Notes under the pieces: generated by a model
Databases searched by the model: none
Seen by the model: only the letters and a program-made list of their open reading frames with translations
Told to the model about the DNA's origin: nothing
In this document: positions 46,801 through 57,805 of the stretch, piece after piece
Numbering within the stretch: position 1 is the first letter of the stretch
Layout: each line of letters begins with the position of its first letter
Translations under genes and position numbers: made by a program
Source of the DNA: Paroedura picta
Taxonomy: Eukaryota; Chordata; Lepidosauria; Squamata; Gekkonidae
Length of the DNA stretch: 64,000 nucleotides
NCBI RefSeq assembly: GCF_049243985.1
Contig: NC_135371.1
Location: forward strand, 1,637,501-1,701,500
Reading direction: 5' to 3'

Positions 46801-47149
46801 TCAGCCACCTTGCCGGAAATTCCCTTTGGGACTGTGCTTGGCAGGGGAAGACGTCCTTGGTGGTCTGTGAGGAGGAAGTGTGCCCTTTTCTCTTCCAGGG
46901 TCCGGAGTCCTTGGAGGACGTTGCAGAGTCTCCCTGTGAGGAGGAGCGGGCTTTTCTGGATTCCAACCGGAGAGGCCTGCAGACTGATGTCATGCTGGAG
47001 GCCTCTTCCGGGATGGATGGATGGGCTGGGTAAGGCTTCCCTTGGGCTTGAATTTAGGAAACCTTATAAAAAAATGCGAGCATCAGCAACTGTTGCCCTC
47101 ATCTTTCTGCAACATGGCAGGGATTTAGGGTCTCTTCACACTTTCTGAA

Positions 47150-47615
47150 CCAATCCCTGCTCAGTTGTTTTCTCATCAAGTAATCGCATTGTACACACAC
47201 ATACCCCTGTGGGGCTGGTCTCCTGTACCCTCCCCATCTAGCAAGGAAGTCCCCAAAGGGCCTGTCCACAACAGTTCCAGACTCATTCCACTGGACTGGG
47301 GCGAACGCCAAAAAAGCCCTGGCTCTGACTGAGGCCAGTCTGGTCTCTCTGGGGCCAGGGATCTTGAACAGGTTTGATCTAATAATTTGTTGGGGGCCAC
47401 AATCAGAGAGGCGGTCCCACAGATATGATAGTTCCAGCCTGTTTAGGGGCTTGCACCTTGAACCTGATTTGGAGCCACTGCAGCTGTGAGAGCACAGGTT
47501 GAATCCGTGCTCTCCTTTGGGTCCTGCACAGCCACATTCTGGACCACCTGCAGTTTTGGGGTCAGTCTCAAGGGCAGCCCTGTGGAGAGAGAGTTACAGT
47601 AGTCTAACCTGGAGG
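47150..47615 (+). mobile_element. Dispersed repeat in pseudogene F intron
   Basis: It contains TTGGAGCCACTGCAG, CACATTCTGGACCACCTGCA and TTACAGTAGTCTAACCTGGA, phrases of a widespread squamate repeat that I cannot assign. It is probably the 3' part of a LINE. Confidence 0.4.
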
Positions 47616-48978
47616 TGACCATTTTCTGTCTTTATTCCAGCAGGTGAGAGGAAGAATGCGGGAGAGCTCTCTGGGGCATCACCAGAAATTTTCCAATGTA
47701 AAGAAGAACCTCTGCGGACCAGAGCAGCAAAAGGAATACAGATGCAGAGGAGGAAGAATGAACGTCCTGCTTCTCAACACGGTGGATGCAAAGACATCCC
47801 AGCCCAAGAGAAAACAGAAAAAGGGCCAGGAAGGAACAACTGCGCTTGTGTAGGTAAACCTTTGCTCACAGGCCTTCACATTCACTGGAAAACCCACGTA
47901 GGGGAGAAACTCTTTAAATGCTCCGAGTGCGGGAAGAGCTTCTATGAGAGTGCCAAACTGATAAGATACCAAAGGACTCACACAGGGGGAAAAACCACAT
48001 ACATGTTCTGTGTGCGGAAAGAGCTTCAGTAACAGAGCTTACCTCACGACGCATCAAAGATTCCACACAGGGGAGAAACCACACAAATGTCCCGAGTGTG
48101 GGGAAAACTTCAGCATGCGATCAAGCCTCACTTCTCATCAGAAAATCCACACGGGAGAGAAGCCCTTTACATGCCTAGAATGTGGGAAGCGCTTCCGTCG
48201 GGGTGATCCCCTCACCGTACATCAAAGAATTCACAGAGAAGATAAAATGTTTATGTGCTTAAAGTGCGGAAAGAGATTTTATGACAAACTAAGCTACAAG
48301 AATCACCAGAGAACTCACGCCAGGGAGAAGCCTTTTAAATGCATGGAGTGTGGAAAGAGTTTCCGTCAGTGCTCACAGATGGAGTCACATCAAAGGATCC
48401 ATACGGGGGGAGGGGGGAGAAGCCGTTTAAGTGCTCAGAGTGTGGAAAGAGCTTCAAGTGGAGCACACACCTGACTGCCCACCAAAGAATTCACACTGGG
48501 GAGAAACCATTCAGATGCTTGGACTGTAAGAAGGGCTTCTGTGAAAATCAAGCCTTAAGAAACACCAGAGAACTCACACAGGGGAGAAACCATATAAGTG
48601 CTCAGAGTGTCGCAGGGCCTTTGGTGACAAATCCAGCCTTCAGAGACACCTGAGGGTTCACACTGGCGAGAAGCCATACCACTGTGCAGTCTGTGGGAAA
48701 AGCTTCAGTACAAGCACAATCCTTACTTCCCATCAGAGAATTCACACCGGGGAGAAACCGTATCAATGCTTGGCGTGTGGGATATGCTTCCGAGCAAGCA
48801 CGAGCCTTACTTCACATAAACGAGTTCGCACTGGGGAGAAGCCGTATCAATGCACAGAGTGTGGGAAAAGCTTTGGTGAGAAATCCAGCCTTCAGAAAGA
48901 TCAGAGAACTCACACAGGGCAGAAACCCTATATGTGCACAGACTGTGGAAAGTGTTTCAGTGTGAGCACAAGTCTAAC

Positions 48979-49263
<285 letters not shown>

Positions 49264-49365
49264 TGATGGTATACACAGCTTGTTTCACATCAGGGAGCAC
49301 ACACTGGTGAAGAACTGTACAATAGTGTAGAAAGTGTCTATAATAGTTCTTTGCACACCTCAGAG

Positions 49366-49475
49366 CAGGGGTAGTCAAACTGTGGCCCTCCTGATGTCCA
49401 TGGACTACAGTTCCCAGGAGCTCCTGGGAATTGTAATCCATGGACATCTGGAGGACCGCAGTTTGACTACCCCTG
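49366..49475. mobile_element. Palindromic hAT-like MITE, shortened (110 bp)
   Basis: Both ends are intact (CAGGGGTAGTCAAACTG) and the flanks are an exact CCTCAGAG on each side (49358-49365, 49476-49483). The central loop is missing, so the arms meet at GGAGCTCCTGG. Confidence 0.93.
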
Positions 49476-49699
49476 CCTCAGAGCGTGGGTCAAGTGCAAA
49501 TAGAAAGCCAAATGCCAAATGAAGAGTGTGTTGTGTCATTAATCAGAAGGCAACTTGCATGCAATTAACACAAAGGGACGGACGTTATCCTGTAATAAAC
49601 CTCCTATCCCATTTGAGAGTTGTTTGTTGGTAAAAATCATATTGGAACTTTTCTTGTAGAAGTGTTTTGCTTGAAAAAGCTGAACCGTATTATAAAAAT

Positions 49700-49800
49700 A
49701 GTTTTTAGGATCCCAGAGTGGGAAGGGGCCCTAAAGGCCATCTAGTCCCACCCCCTGCTGAGTGCCGGATCCGCCTCCAGCACCCAGGAGAAGATCCGCC
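49700..49800 (-). mobile_element. CR1-like 3' tail
   Basis: GTGGGAAGGGGCCCTAAAGG and CATCTAGTCCCACCCCCTGC are the reverse of the terminal CR1 phrase at 53215-53275. Confidence 0.6.
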
Positions 49801-49849
49801 CACCTGATGGCCACTGCGGGAGGTGGGCTCCATGGCCTTCTACTGCCCC

Positions 49850-50540
49850 CCCCCAGGTGTCCAGGTGGCTCCAGACCAGGGGGCAGGTTGCCCTGATTCC
49901 CACCCGCGGCTCCTCCTCAGGGCCTGTTGGAGCGCCTTCCGCGCAGTCCTGCTGAGGCCACCCCCAGGAAAGCCCCCTTTTGCCCCCCATTGGCCAGCAA
50001 GGGAACGCAGGGCCCTCCCCCCCCCCGGGAACTACTCGTCCCAGAGACCCTTGCGGCAGGGCGGGCGCGTGGGAAGGGCCATGCCAAGCTCCCGGGCACG
50101 GCCGGAGCACGTGCTGTTGCTGGCGGGCTCCGCAGGCTGCAAAATACAGGTAGGAGCCATGCAAGGGATTGGGGGGGGGGGGGCTGCAAAGGTTGGGGGG
50201 CGACCTGCTTGCCGGGCGGGAGGGGATCCCGGGGAAGAGCGCAAAACTCCCGCCCTCCCTCCAGGTTTTGTTGGGGGCTTTCAGCGCGGGGCCGGTCCTG
50301 ATCGGGCCGAGCTCGGTGGTCAAAGCCAGCGAGTGCCAACGCCTAGAGAGGCGGGAGCTCCCCTGGCAGAGCCGCTTCCGGCCTCCCGCCCCGCCTTCCC
50401 GGGGGGATCCCTGGGCTGGAGCCCGGCCGGAGGCGCCCGGAAGGCAGCGCGGAGGTGGCAGGTGCAATGGGGGGGGGGGCAGTGGGAGCCAGAGGGGGCG
50501 GGGAGGGCCTGCTGTGGGTTTGCACAGGGCCCCTGCAGCA
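49850..50540 (+). promoter_or_regulatory. CpG-rich promoter candidate of gene G
   Basis: GC-rich, CpG-dense. A CATTGGCC box lies at 49988-49995, and 50031-50046 reads ACTACTCGTCCCAGAG on the coding strand, matching the motif in B-E. The segment GGAGGTGGCAGGTGCAATGG (50452-50471) matches gene A's island and may be the end of a non-coding first exon (CAG then GTGCAAT). Confidence 0.65.
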
Positions 50541-51454
50541 AATGAGCTGAGTGCACATTGCTCAACCACCACCACCACCACCACGAGCCTTTAATAGCAC
50601 ATAAAAGGGCAATATGAGGAGGGAGAGTGCAAAAGGAGCCTCTGCTATACAGAGTAAACACAGGCAGAGATCATGGCGAGATATAAAAACTTTGCAACTG
50701 GTTCAGTTATATCAGAACTCTGGGATGTCCAAAGATTGGTGAAGCTTACGTTCATCCGAGTGCAGTTCTCTTTTACACAGCTTCTTACACAGCCATAAAG
50801 AGCGCCTGGAATGCTTGTCTGTCTTTTTGGGGATCTGGACGGAGTGGTTTCTTTCCCCGCCCTCCAGTGGGTTCTGGGAATTTAAGGAGAACAGAGATTC
50901 CATAGGGGGTGTGGATGCAGGTGCCAGTAACTGTGACTACTTAATAATTGCAAGCCAGGACAGAGGACCTTTCCGATTCTCCCTGTGCTGGTTTCATGAG
51001 GAGAGTCTCTGACTAGGATCTTGAAGGCTCAGTTATTTTTATTTTTTATTTATTATTAGTTCTTTATCCCTCCACTCGCAGGCAAGCTGGCTTGTGGCAG
51101 CTCACAACACATTAAAAGCATAAACCCCATAAAATACAAGCTAAAAACCAAGGCAAAATACAAAAAGCAACAACCCGCAAAGAGGGCGATCCCTCAGCCC
51201 CTCAACCAGCCCAGATTCCTCTGTTCATTCTATTCCCAGCTGTGTCAATCCAATGTAAGTCTGGGGCCGATGACAGGCCCCCCTCCCGGGGGGGGGTCTA
51301 CATTGTACAAGCACAGGGGAGGACCCGATCTTATTGCCCGGTTTCCAGCCCAGCTTCAACCAAAAGTCTGGTGGAAGAGCTCCGTCTTCCAGGCCCTGCG
51401 GAAAGCCACGGAAGGTTGCAGACTGAATTTGGATCAGTTGCATGCTCTCCGTCT
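50541..51454. other. First intron of gene G, no gene seen
   Basis: Non-coding. It has a short (CCA)n at about 50568-50585 and, at 51040-51180, an AT-rich repeat (AGCTCACAACACATTAAAAG) typical of a LINE 3' UTR. Confidence 0.4.
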
Positions 51455-51560
51455 GGCCCCCCTCACAGGGTTGTTGTGAGGGCAGGATGGAGGAGAGGAA
51501 AGCAACCTAAGCCGCTCTGGGTCCCCTTTGAGGAGAAAGATGGGGTCTCAGTGATGAAAA
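51455..51560 (+). mobile_element. SINE 3' fragment
   Basis: CCTCACAGGGTTGTTGTGAG and AACCTAAGCCGCTCTGGGTC, the 3' half of a CORE-SINE-like element just before exon 2 of gene G. Confidence 0.5.
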
Positions 51561-51658
51561 CAAACCAAATTAAATGTGTCTCCCAACAGGCTGCGAAAGA
51601 CCCTCAGAGCCAGATCCCGGAACACCTCCTCCTTGGGGTTGGAGCAGAAACAGCGAAG

Positions 51659-54600
51659 ATGCTGCCGGCACGGGTAAGGGACGGCTCCCCAGTTGCCTCC
51701 TTTTCTTCCCAGAGTCTCATTCAGTACAAAGCTGCTTCATATGTTCTTTTTTCTATGTAGTGACCAAAAGCATATTTGGGTCAGAGTGGGTGGAATAGGT
51801 GTGAGGAAAAATATTTTCCTTTAGTTGTGAGCTAAAATAACCTTCTTGTAGTTGTGAGGAAAATCTACAGCTGGGTCAGGCTATAAATACGAAAAATAAA
51901 ACAAAGGTATGTTCCTTTCTCCCCCCAGTGTCTGATTTCTTTCGAGGACGTGGCGGTGCGCTTCACAAAGGGCGAGTGGGGGCTGCTGAATCCGGACCAG
52001 AGAGCCTTGTACAGAGAGGTCATGGTGGAGAATTACGCAAATGTGGCCTCACTGGGTAAGGCTCCCTTTTGTCTCGCTCGAGAGATGCGATTCCTGCCAC
52101 TGTGGCTTCTGGATTTATGTTGTCCATAGTCTGCCTTTCTCATGGAGACTCACGGTGAGACTTCTGGTCACCCGGTCTCCAAAAGGACCTTCTAGAGCTA
52201 GAAGAAGGGCAGAGGAGAGGGCGACCGAGGGGATAAGGGGGTGGGAGTTGGTTCTTATATGCCACTTTTCTCTACCTGAAGGAGTCTCAAAGCAGCTTAC
52301 AGTCGCCTTCCCTTTGCTGTCCCTGGACACCCTGTGAGGTGGGTGAGGCTGAGAGAGCCCTGATATTCCTGCTTGGTCAGAACAGCTTTATCAGTGCTGT
52401 GACTAGCCCAAGGTCACCCAGCTGGTTGCATGTGGAGGGGGAGGGGTGAATCAAACCCGGCTGGCCAGATTAGAAGTCCACACTCCTAACCGCTACACCG
52501 AGCTGGCTTAGGGCAAACGTGATGGAGGTTTATAAAACTATGCATGAGATAAGAGTTGACCAAGATAATATCTTCTCCCTCTCCCCAAAGACCAGAATTT
52601 GAGGACATCCAGTGAACCTGACAAACAGTAGGTTCAGGATAGACAACAGGAAATAATCCTTTCAATGAGGAAGGATTAGACCGTAAACTAAATATGAGGA
52701 GATTGTTTGATAAAGAGGTAAAGAAGTCTTGGGCTGTACCAACAGAGGCACCACATCAAAATCACAAGAAGTCCTAGTCACTGTGCTGTATACCACGTTG
52801 GTCTGGCCGCTCTTGGAGTTCTGGGTGCAGTTTTGGAGGCCTCACTTCAGAAAGGACGTGGGCAAAATGGAGAGGGGGCAGAGGAGAGCCATGAGAACGA
52901 CCCAGGGCCTGGGGTCCAAGCCCTAGGAAGAAAGGCTTGGGGGTTTCCAGCCTGGAGAAGAAGAGGCTGAGAGCGGACAGGTTTGCTGCCTTTATTCATT
53001 TGAAAGGTTGTCACGTGGAGGAGGGCAGGGAGCGGTTCCTGATGCTAGTGGAGGAGAGGACCCGCAGTAATGTGTTTAAACTACATGTCAAACAGTATTG
53101 GCTATAAACCAGGAAAATCAATCGCCTAAGGAGGTGGGGAGCTCCCCTTCACTGGCCGTCTTCAAGCAGGGGCTGGACAGATCCTTCTCCCGGATGCTGG
53201 AGGCTGATCCTGCACTGAGCAGGGGGTGGGACTGGATGGACTGCATGGCCCCTTCCCACTCAAGGATTCTAGGAGTCTAGTTCAGCAGTGGAATGGGCTG
53301 CCTAAGAAGAATAAGAACAAGAGTTGGTTCTTATATGCCGCTTTTCTCTACCCGAAGGAGGCTACAAAGGTGAATGTAGAAATGGATGAGGTTGGAAGGC
53401 CTGATTTTTTTCTTCATACTAGTAACTACTCTGTTTGTCTCTTCCAAAGTGATTCCCAAGCCCAGCCTCATCTCCTGGCTTCAGGAAAGTGAAGCACCAT
53501 TCCCTGCAGAGCCCAAGGAAGAGGAGAGGTGGACAGGTGGGTGCTCAGGGCCTCTGGCTTGGCAGGGCGTGCAGCAGTTTCCTTGGAGGGGAGCAAGATG
53601 TTTTTGATGCCCCTGATCCCTCCGGCCGTGAGCTCACACGGCACTTTCATTTGTTAATGAGCGGCAGAGAAAACACCTGGTCGATTCACAGCAGAGGTGG
53701 GATTTGAACTCGGGGTCTCCTTGTCCAGAAACAATCCCGGTTGCTTAATTAGTGAAATTATGTCACCCGAATATGGATCAGAACAGCCTCAAGGCTCCAG
53801 GCAGCCCCCTCCCCCCCCAAGTATTCCGGTTGGGTAGTCAATAAATGGTACTGGTTTAGTTGTTTTATGATAGAATCATAGAGTTAGAAGGGACCTCATG
53901 GGTCATGGCATTTTGCCATTTCGTGTCCCGCCATTCTGCCTCCGTAAGAGTCACCAGGGCAGCTATCAAATCAAAACATGTAATAAAATAATCAGAAGCA
54001 TTAAAAGATTCAAGCACATTATTAAAACCGAAGCTAAAATACGTACAGAACAACAAAGAGTGAGGAGGAAGGAAAAGTTACCAAGGGAATGCCAAATGAA
54101 CAAAGTTTTCATCCACTGTTGGAAGGTGGCATCAGAAGGGGACAGGGGGCTCCCCAGGGAGAGAATGCCAGAGTTCTGGCACCACAACCAAGGAGGCCTC
54201 GCCTGGATTGCTGCTCCCTCCTCTGAGAAGGCGGGCCAATCAAAGTAGAGCCACTGGAGATGTCTTTATGGGTCAGATAGGTTCATTCCAGGGGTAGTCA
54301 ACCTGTGGCCCTCCAGATGTCCATGGACTACAATTCCCATGAGCCCCTGCCAGCAAACGCTGGCAAGGGCTCATGGGAATTGTAGTCCATGGACAACTGG
54401 AGGGCCACAGGTTGACTACCCCTGCATTAGACAATTGTGAGTCCTTTAGGACAGAGGGTCCCAAACCTTATGGGACGTTAAAGGTAAGCACCAGCCCCTG
54501 TGGGGTCCTGCCTGTATCTCTGCGTGGGGTGTCTTCCGTGGGGCTGAACTTGGTTCTCTGGTAAACCTCTCTTCTTCTCTTGCACTCTCTGTGATTGGTT

Positions 54601-56163
54601 CACATGAAATAAATAAAACCTTTAAACACATTTTTGTACCTCTATATTAAATGTTATTGGGCTGCCATGTCAAAAGCTTTTGAGGAGTATTTATTTACTT
54701 TATTTTACTTCTTGGATTTTTATACCGTCCATCATGGTGAAAATCTTTGACGTGGAAGGCCCAAGCTGCTAGTTTAGAGGAACCGGCCTGGTCTGCCTTC
54801 ACCCTGCAGAGAAGTTTGCTCTGTTATGACTGCAGCTTGTGGACTTATTTCTCCCTTTGTTCCTCCAGGTAACGGGCAGGAATATGAGAACTGCAGCGAG
54901 CGATGGACGGCGTCTCCTGAAACAGCCAGCTGTGGAGGGGAGGAAGAGCCTCCCAGGAATCCAAAACAGCCAAAGAGGGAGGGAGAAAGCCAAGCCGAGA
55001 AGTCCGGGATTGAGTCTGTGGTGGTTCTCCAGGCCGGCGTCCTCCTTGCAAGTCCAGCCCAGGAGGAATATCGGAAAGGAAAGAGGAGGGATAAACGTTT
55101 GGAGAGCAGAGAAGTATTGAAATGTGAACCTGGCTTTTCTTCCCATCAGAGAATCCATGCAGGGGAAGCAATGTACAAATGCTCTGAATGTGGGATGAGA
55201 TTTGGGAGGCTTGTAAGCCTCACTGCTCATCAGAGAATCCATCTGAAGGAGGAGCCACCCGAGAGTCCAGAGAGCAAAAACAGTTTTGGTCTAAGTGGAA
55301 GCCTTAATTCCCCCAAACCATGCCGATGTTCAGAGTGCGGCAAGACGCTTGAGTGTAACGCAACTCTTACTCTGCACCAGAGGATCCATTCGGGGGAGAA
55401 GCCATTTAAATGCCTGGAGTGTGGGAAGAGCTTCCGCTGGAGTTCAAACCTCACTGTGCATCAGAGGATCCACTCCGAAGAGAAGCCGTATCAGTGCTTG
55501 GTGTGCGGAAAGAGGTTCTCTCTCAGCACAAGCCTCAATTCCCATAAGCGAATCCACACCAAGGAGAAGCCCTATGGGTGCCTGGTGTGTGGGAAGGCCT
55601 TCCGTTGGACTGCATCTCTCACTTCACACCAGAGGACCCACTCGGGGGAGAAACCCTACCGGTGCACGGTGTGTGGGAAATGCTTCAGTCAGAGCCCACA
55701 CCTCACGTCCCACCGAAGAGTCCATTCCGGAGAGAGACCCTATAAATGCCTGGAGTGTGGGAAAGGCTTCACTCAGAGCTCCCACCTGAAAGTGCACCAA
55801 AGTGTCCACACGGGAGAAAAGCCATTTAAATGCTTGGAGTGTGGAAAGAGTTTCCGCATCAGCACGTGCCTTAAAACCCACGAAAGAATCCACACAGGGG
55901 AGAAGCCCTACAAATGCCTGTATTGCGGGAGAAGCTTCAACCAGAGCTCCAGCCGAAATGGGCATCAAAGGACCCACACAGGGGAGAAGCCATACAAGTG
56001 CCTGCAGTGTGGGAAGAACTTCTCCTCGGGCACGCAGCTGACAGATCATCACACCGTCCACAGCGGAGAGAAGAAATACAGCTGCAAGGAGTGTGGGAAA
56101 AGGTTCCGGTGGAGATGCGATTTCAAATTCCACCGAAGAATGCACAGAGAGGAGGCATCATAG
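51659..56163 (+). CDS. Gene G: KRAB-A/B C2H2 zinc-finger protein
   Basis: Predicted nuclear KRAB-ZNF of 507 aa, intact. Coding exons are 51659-51673 (MLPAR; exon from 51590), 51929-52055 ([22 protein letters not shown] to ENYANVASL), 53450-53536 ([23 protein letters not shown]) and 54869-56163. All junctions carry AG/GT with phases 0, 1, 1. The finger exon has an acidic spacer, finger GRLVSLTAH, a decayed finger reduced to about 25 residues, and then ten canonical fingers (CNATL, RWSSN, SLSTS, RWTAS, SQSPH, TQSSH, RISTC, NQSSS, SSGTQ, RWRCD), 11 in all. A frame runs upstream of the acceptor to an ATG at 54826 but is probably intronic. It is the closest full-length relative of gene A, on the opposite strand. 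Its SLSTS-RWTAS block, with a TKEKP linker, reappears in gene E. Confidence 0.9.
52240..52512 (-). mobile_element. CORE-SINE, gene G intron
   Basis: Reverse orientation: ATGCCACTTTTCTCTACCTG, CACCCTGTGAGGTGGGTGAG, and the tRNA-like head ending CACTCCTAACCGCTACACCG. Near full length. Confidence 0.8.
52513..52725 (+). mobile_element. LINE 3' fragment, CR1/L3-like
   Basis: The conceptual frame reads [19 protein letters not shown] and FRIDNRK, a CR1-superfamily C-terminal motif. Degenerate. Confidence 0.55.
52760..53285 (+). mobile_element. CR1-like LINE 3' fragment
   Basis: [20 protein letters not shown], then after breaks [20 protein letters not shown] and the terminal GGGGGTGGGACTGGATGGAC. 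It lies in the intron before KRAB-B of gene G. Confidence 0.75.
53870..54250 (-). mobile_element. CR1 tail plus unassigned repeat, gene G intron
   Basis: Begins with the reversed CR1 end (AGAATCATAGAGTTAGAAGG) at 53874, then an AT-rich repeat with CATGTAATAAAATAATCAG and a frame-less remainder. Confidence 0.45.
54289..54424. mobile_element. 136-bp palindromic hAT-like MITE, gene G intron
   Basis: Ends CAGGGGTAGTCAACCTGTGG; arms meet at GCCAGCAAACGCTGGC. The 8-bp flanks (GTTCATTC and CATTAGAC) do not match, so the target duplication has been lost or rearranged. Confidence 0.88.
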
Positions 56164-57190
56164 AAATGGGCCAAGAGCTTTTGCAACACGACACGCGTCT
56201 CAGAGGCTTAATTAGTTAAGGATATTTTCTTTTTCAGCGAGTCTTCAAACATTCCTCACCAGCCACGGCTTAGTAAGGGAGAAGGGCTCCAGAGACCTGT
56301 GGTAAACCTGTCCGTGTAATACTGCTTATTATTCAAAGGGTAAGTTCGGTCAACATTAAAACTATTTGCGCTTCATGGGTTTAGCTCAGGAGTGGGCAGA
56401 TTGTGGCCCTCCAGATGTTCATGGACTACAATTCCCACGAGCCCCTGCCAGAGAATGCTGGCAGGGCCTCATGCGTATTGTAGTCCATGAACATGTGGAG
56501 GGCCGCAGTTTGCCCATGCCTGGTTTAGCTGATAACAACCCAATCACCACAAGAATTAAAATTTCCAGGAATGACCTTGCAGACGGGGAACTCCCCTCAA
56601 AGGGCTGCAGATGCCCTCGTGCAGGTCGGGCCTTCCAGAGCCCAGCGCTGGATCTCTTGTTCTGGTCACTCTTTCCCTGCCTCTGGATATTCAGCCAAAT
56701 CACCCTGGCATATCCCGATAGGTAGAGACAACGGCCATTCCTGAGCCTTCTTAGCTGAAATCCGTCTCCCGTCTGGAAAGCAGAGAAGCTGCAGCTGAAC
56801 CCACATTGGCTCCCTTCCGTGTGTGGGTGTTGAGTCTTCAGAAGGACCCTGCTTCCCAATGGCTGCACACCCTCCTCCAGCCCTGCTGCAGAGTCAAACA
56901 GGAACCGTTTTGGACTCTTTATCGCCCAGTTTGTCCTTTGATCTCTCCTAAAATTGTGACTCCTTTCTTGTAAAGTGTTTTGAATAGCTTGCGACTTGCC
57001 TCCGCAGAATGGCGATTCATCTACCATCAGAATAAGAGTGGAAGGGAAGAAAAAGGGAGGCCTAAAAGTTTTGAGGGCATCACATGAATTTTGTATGGAG
57101 GTTTTGTACATAGTAAGTGCGGTTTTGTGACGGCAAAGAAAGGAAGAATGTTCAGAAGTCACGGTTGGTTTGCCCAAGAGAAAGCTGTTT
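56164..57190 (+). other. Conserved 3' tract downstream of gene G
   Basis: Homologous, on the opposite strand, to the 3' tracts of genes A, B and D (anchors CCAGGAATGACCTTGCAGAC and GGTCGGGCCTTCCAGAGC), with a MITE inserted at 56387. A candidate ATTAATAAAACA signal is further on at 57888-57900. Confidence 0.5.
56387..56522. mobile_element. 136-bp palindromic MITE, divergent subfamily
   Basis: Ends CAGGAGTGGGCAGATTGTGG and its near-inverse GTTTGCCCATGCCTG, with an exact GTTTAGCT duplication on both sides (56379-56386, 56523-56530). It is the same length as the main subfamily but with different terminal bases. Confidence 0.92.
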
Positions 57191-57370
57191 TTGTGTTCCC
57201 TGCTTTGTACTACCCAAAGGAGCCTCAAAGCGGGTTACAATCACTTACCCTTCCTCTCCCCTCTACAGACACCCTGTGAGGTAGGTGAGCCTGAGAGAGC
57301 TCTGAGAGAACTGGGGCTGGCCCAAGGTCACTTAACTGGCTGCATGTGGACAAATGAGGAATCAAACCTT
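57191..57370 (-). mobile_element. CORE-SINE 3' part
   Basis: Reverse orientation: CCAAAGGAGCCTCAAAGCGG, CAGACACCCTGTGAGGTAGG, GGCCCAAGGTCACTTAACTG. Confidence 0.7.
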
Positions 57371-57639
57371 TTAATGCCATTAAACAGCCTCTGACTCTGA
57401 CAAACCTGGTTCTTTATCTCCAGAGGGCATCTACAGGAAAAATTAGAACCCACAATTATACCCATACTATATTGCTGTAAAGCTACGTCATGGAATGGGG
57501 AAAAACGACCATTAAACAATGTTTATCTCACAACTGACGAAAACAATGTATTGACAAAAGTGAAAAGCAAATATAAAGATTAACCTTTCTTTGTCTCATA
57601 TTCGTAAACAGACTCCAGCCTCACAGGGGGCATTTCTAA

Positions 57640-57805
57640 GCATGCTTCTCTGCATGCAGCTAGTTAAATGACCTTGGACCAGTCCCAGTTCTCTGAGAGC
57701 TCTCTCTGCCCCACGTACCTCACAGGGTATCTTTTGTGGGGAGAGGAAGGGAAAGGTGTTTGTAAGCCGCTTTGGTAATCTGTAGGATAGTGAAATGCGG
57801 GGTGT
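57640..57805 (+). mobile_element. CORE-SINE 3' part
   Basis: Plus orientation: TAAATGACCTTGGACCAGTC, TACCTCACAGGGTATCTTTT, TGTAAGCCGCTTTGG. Confidence 0.7.
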
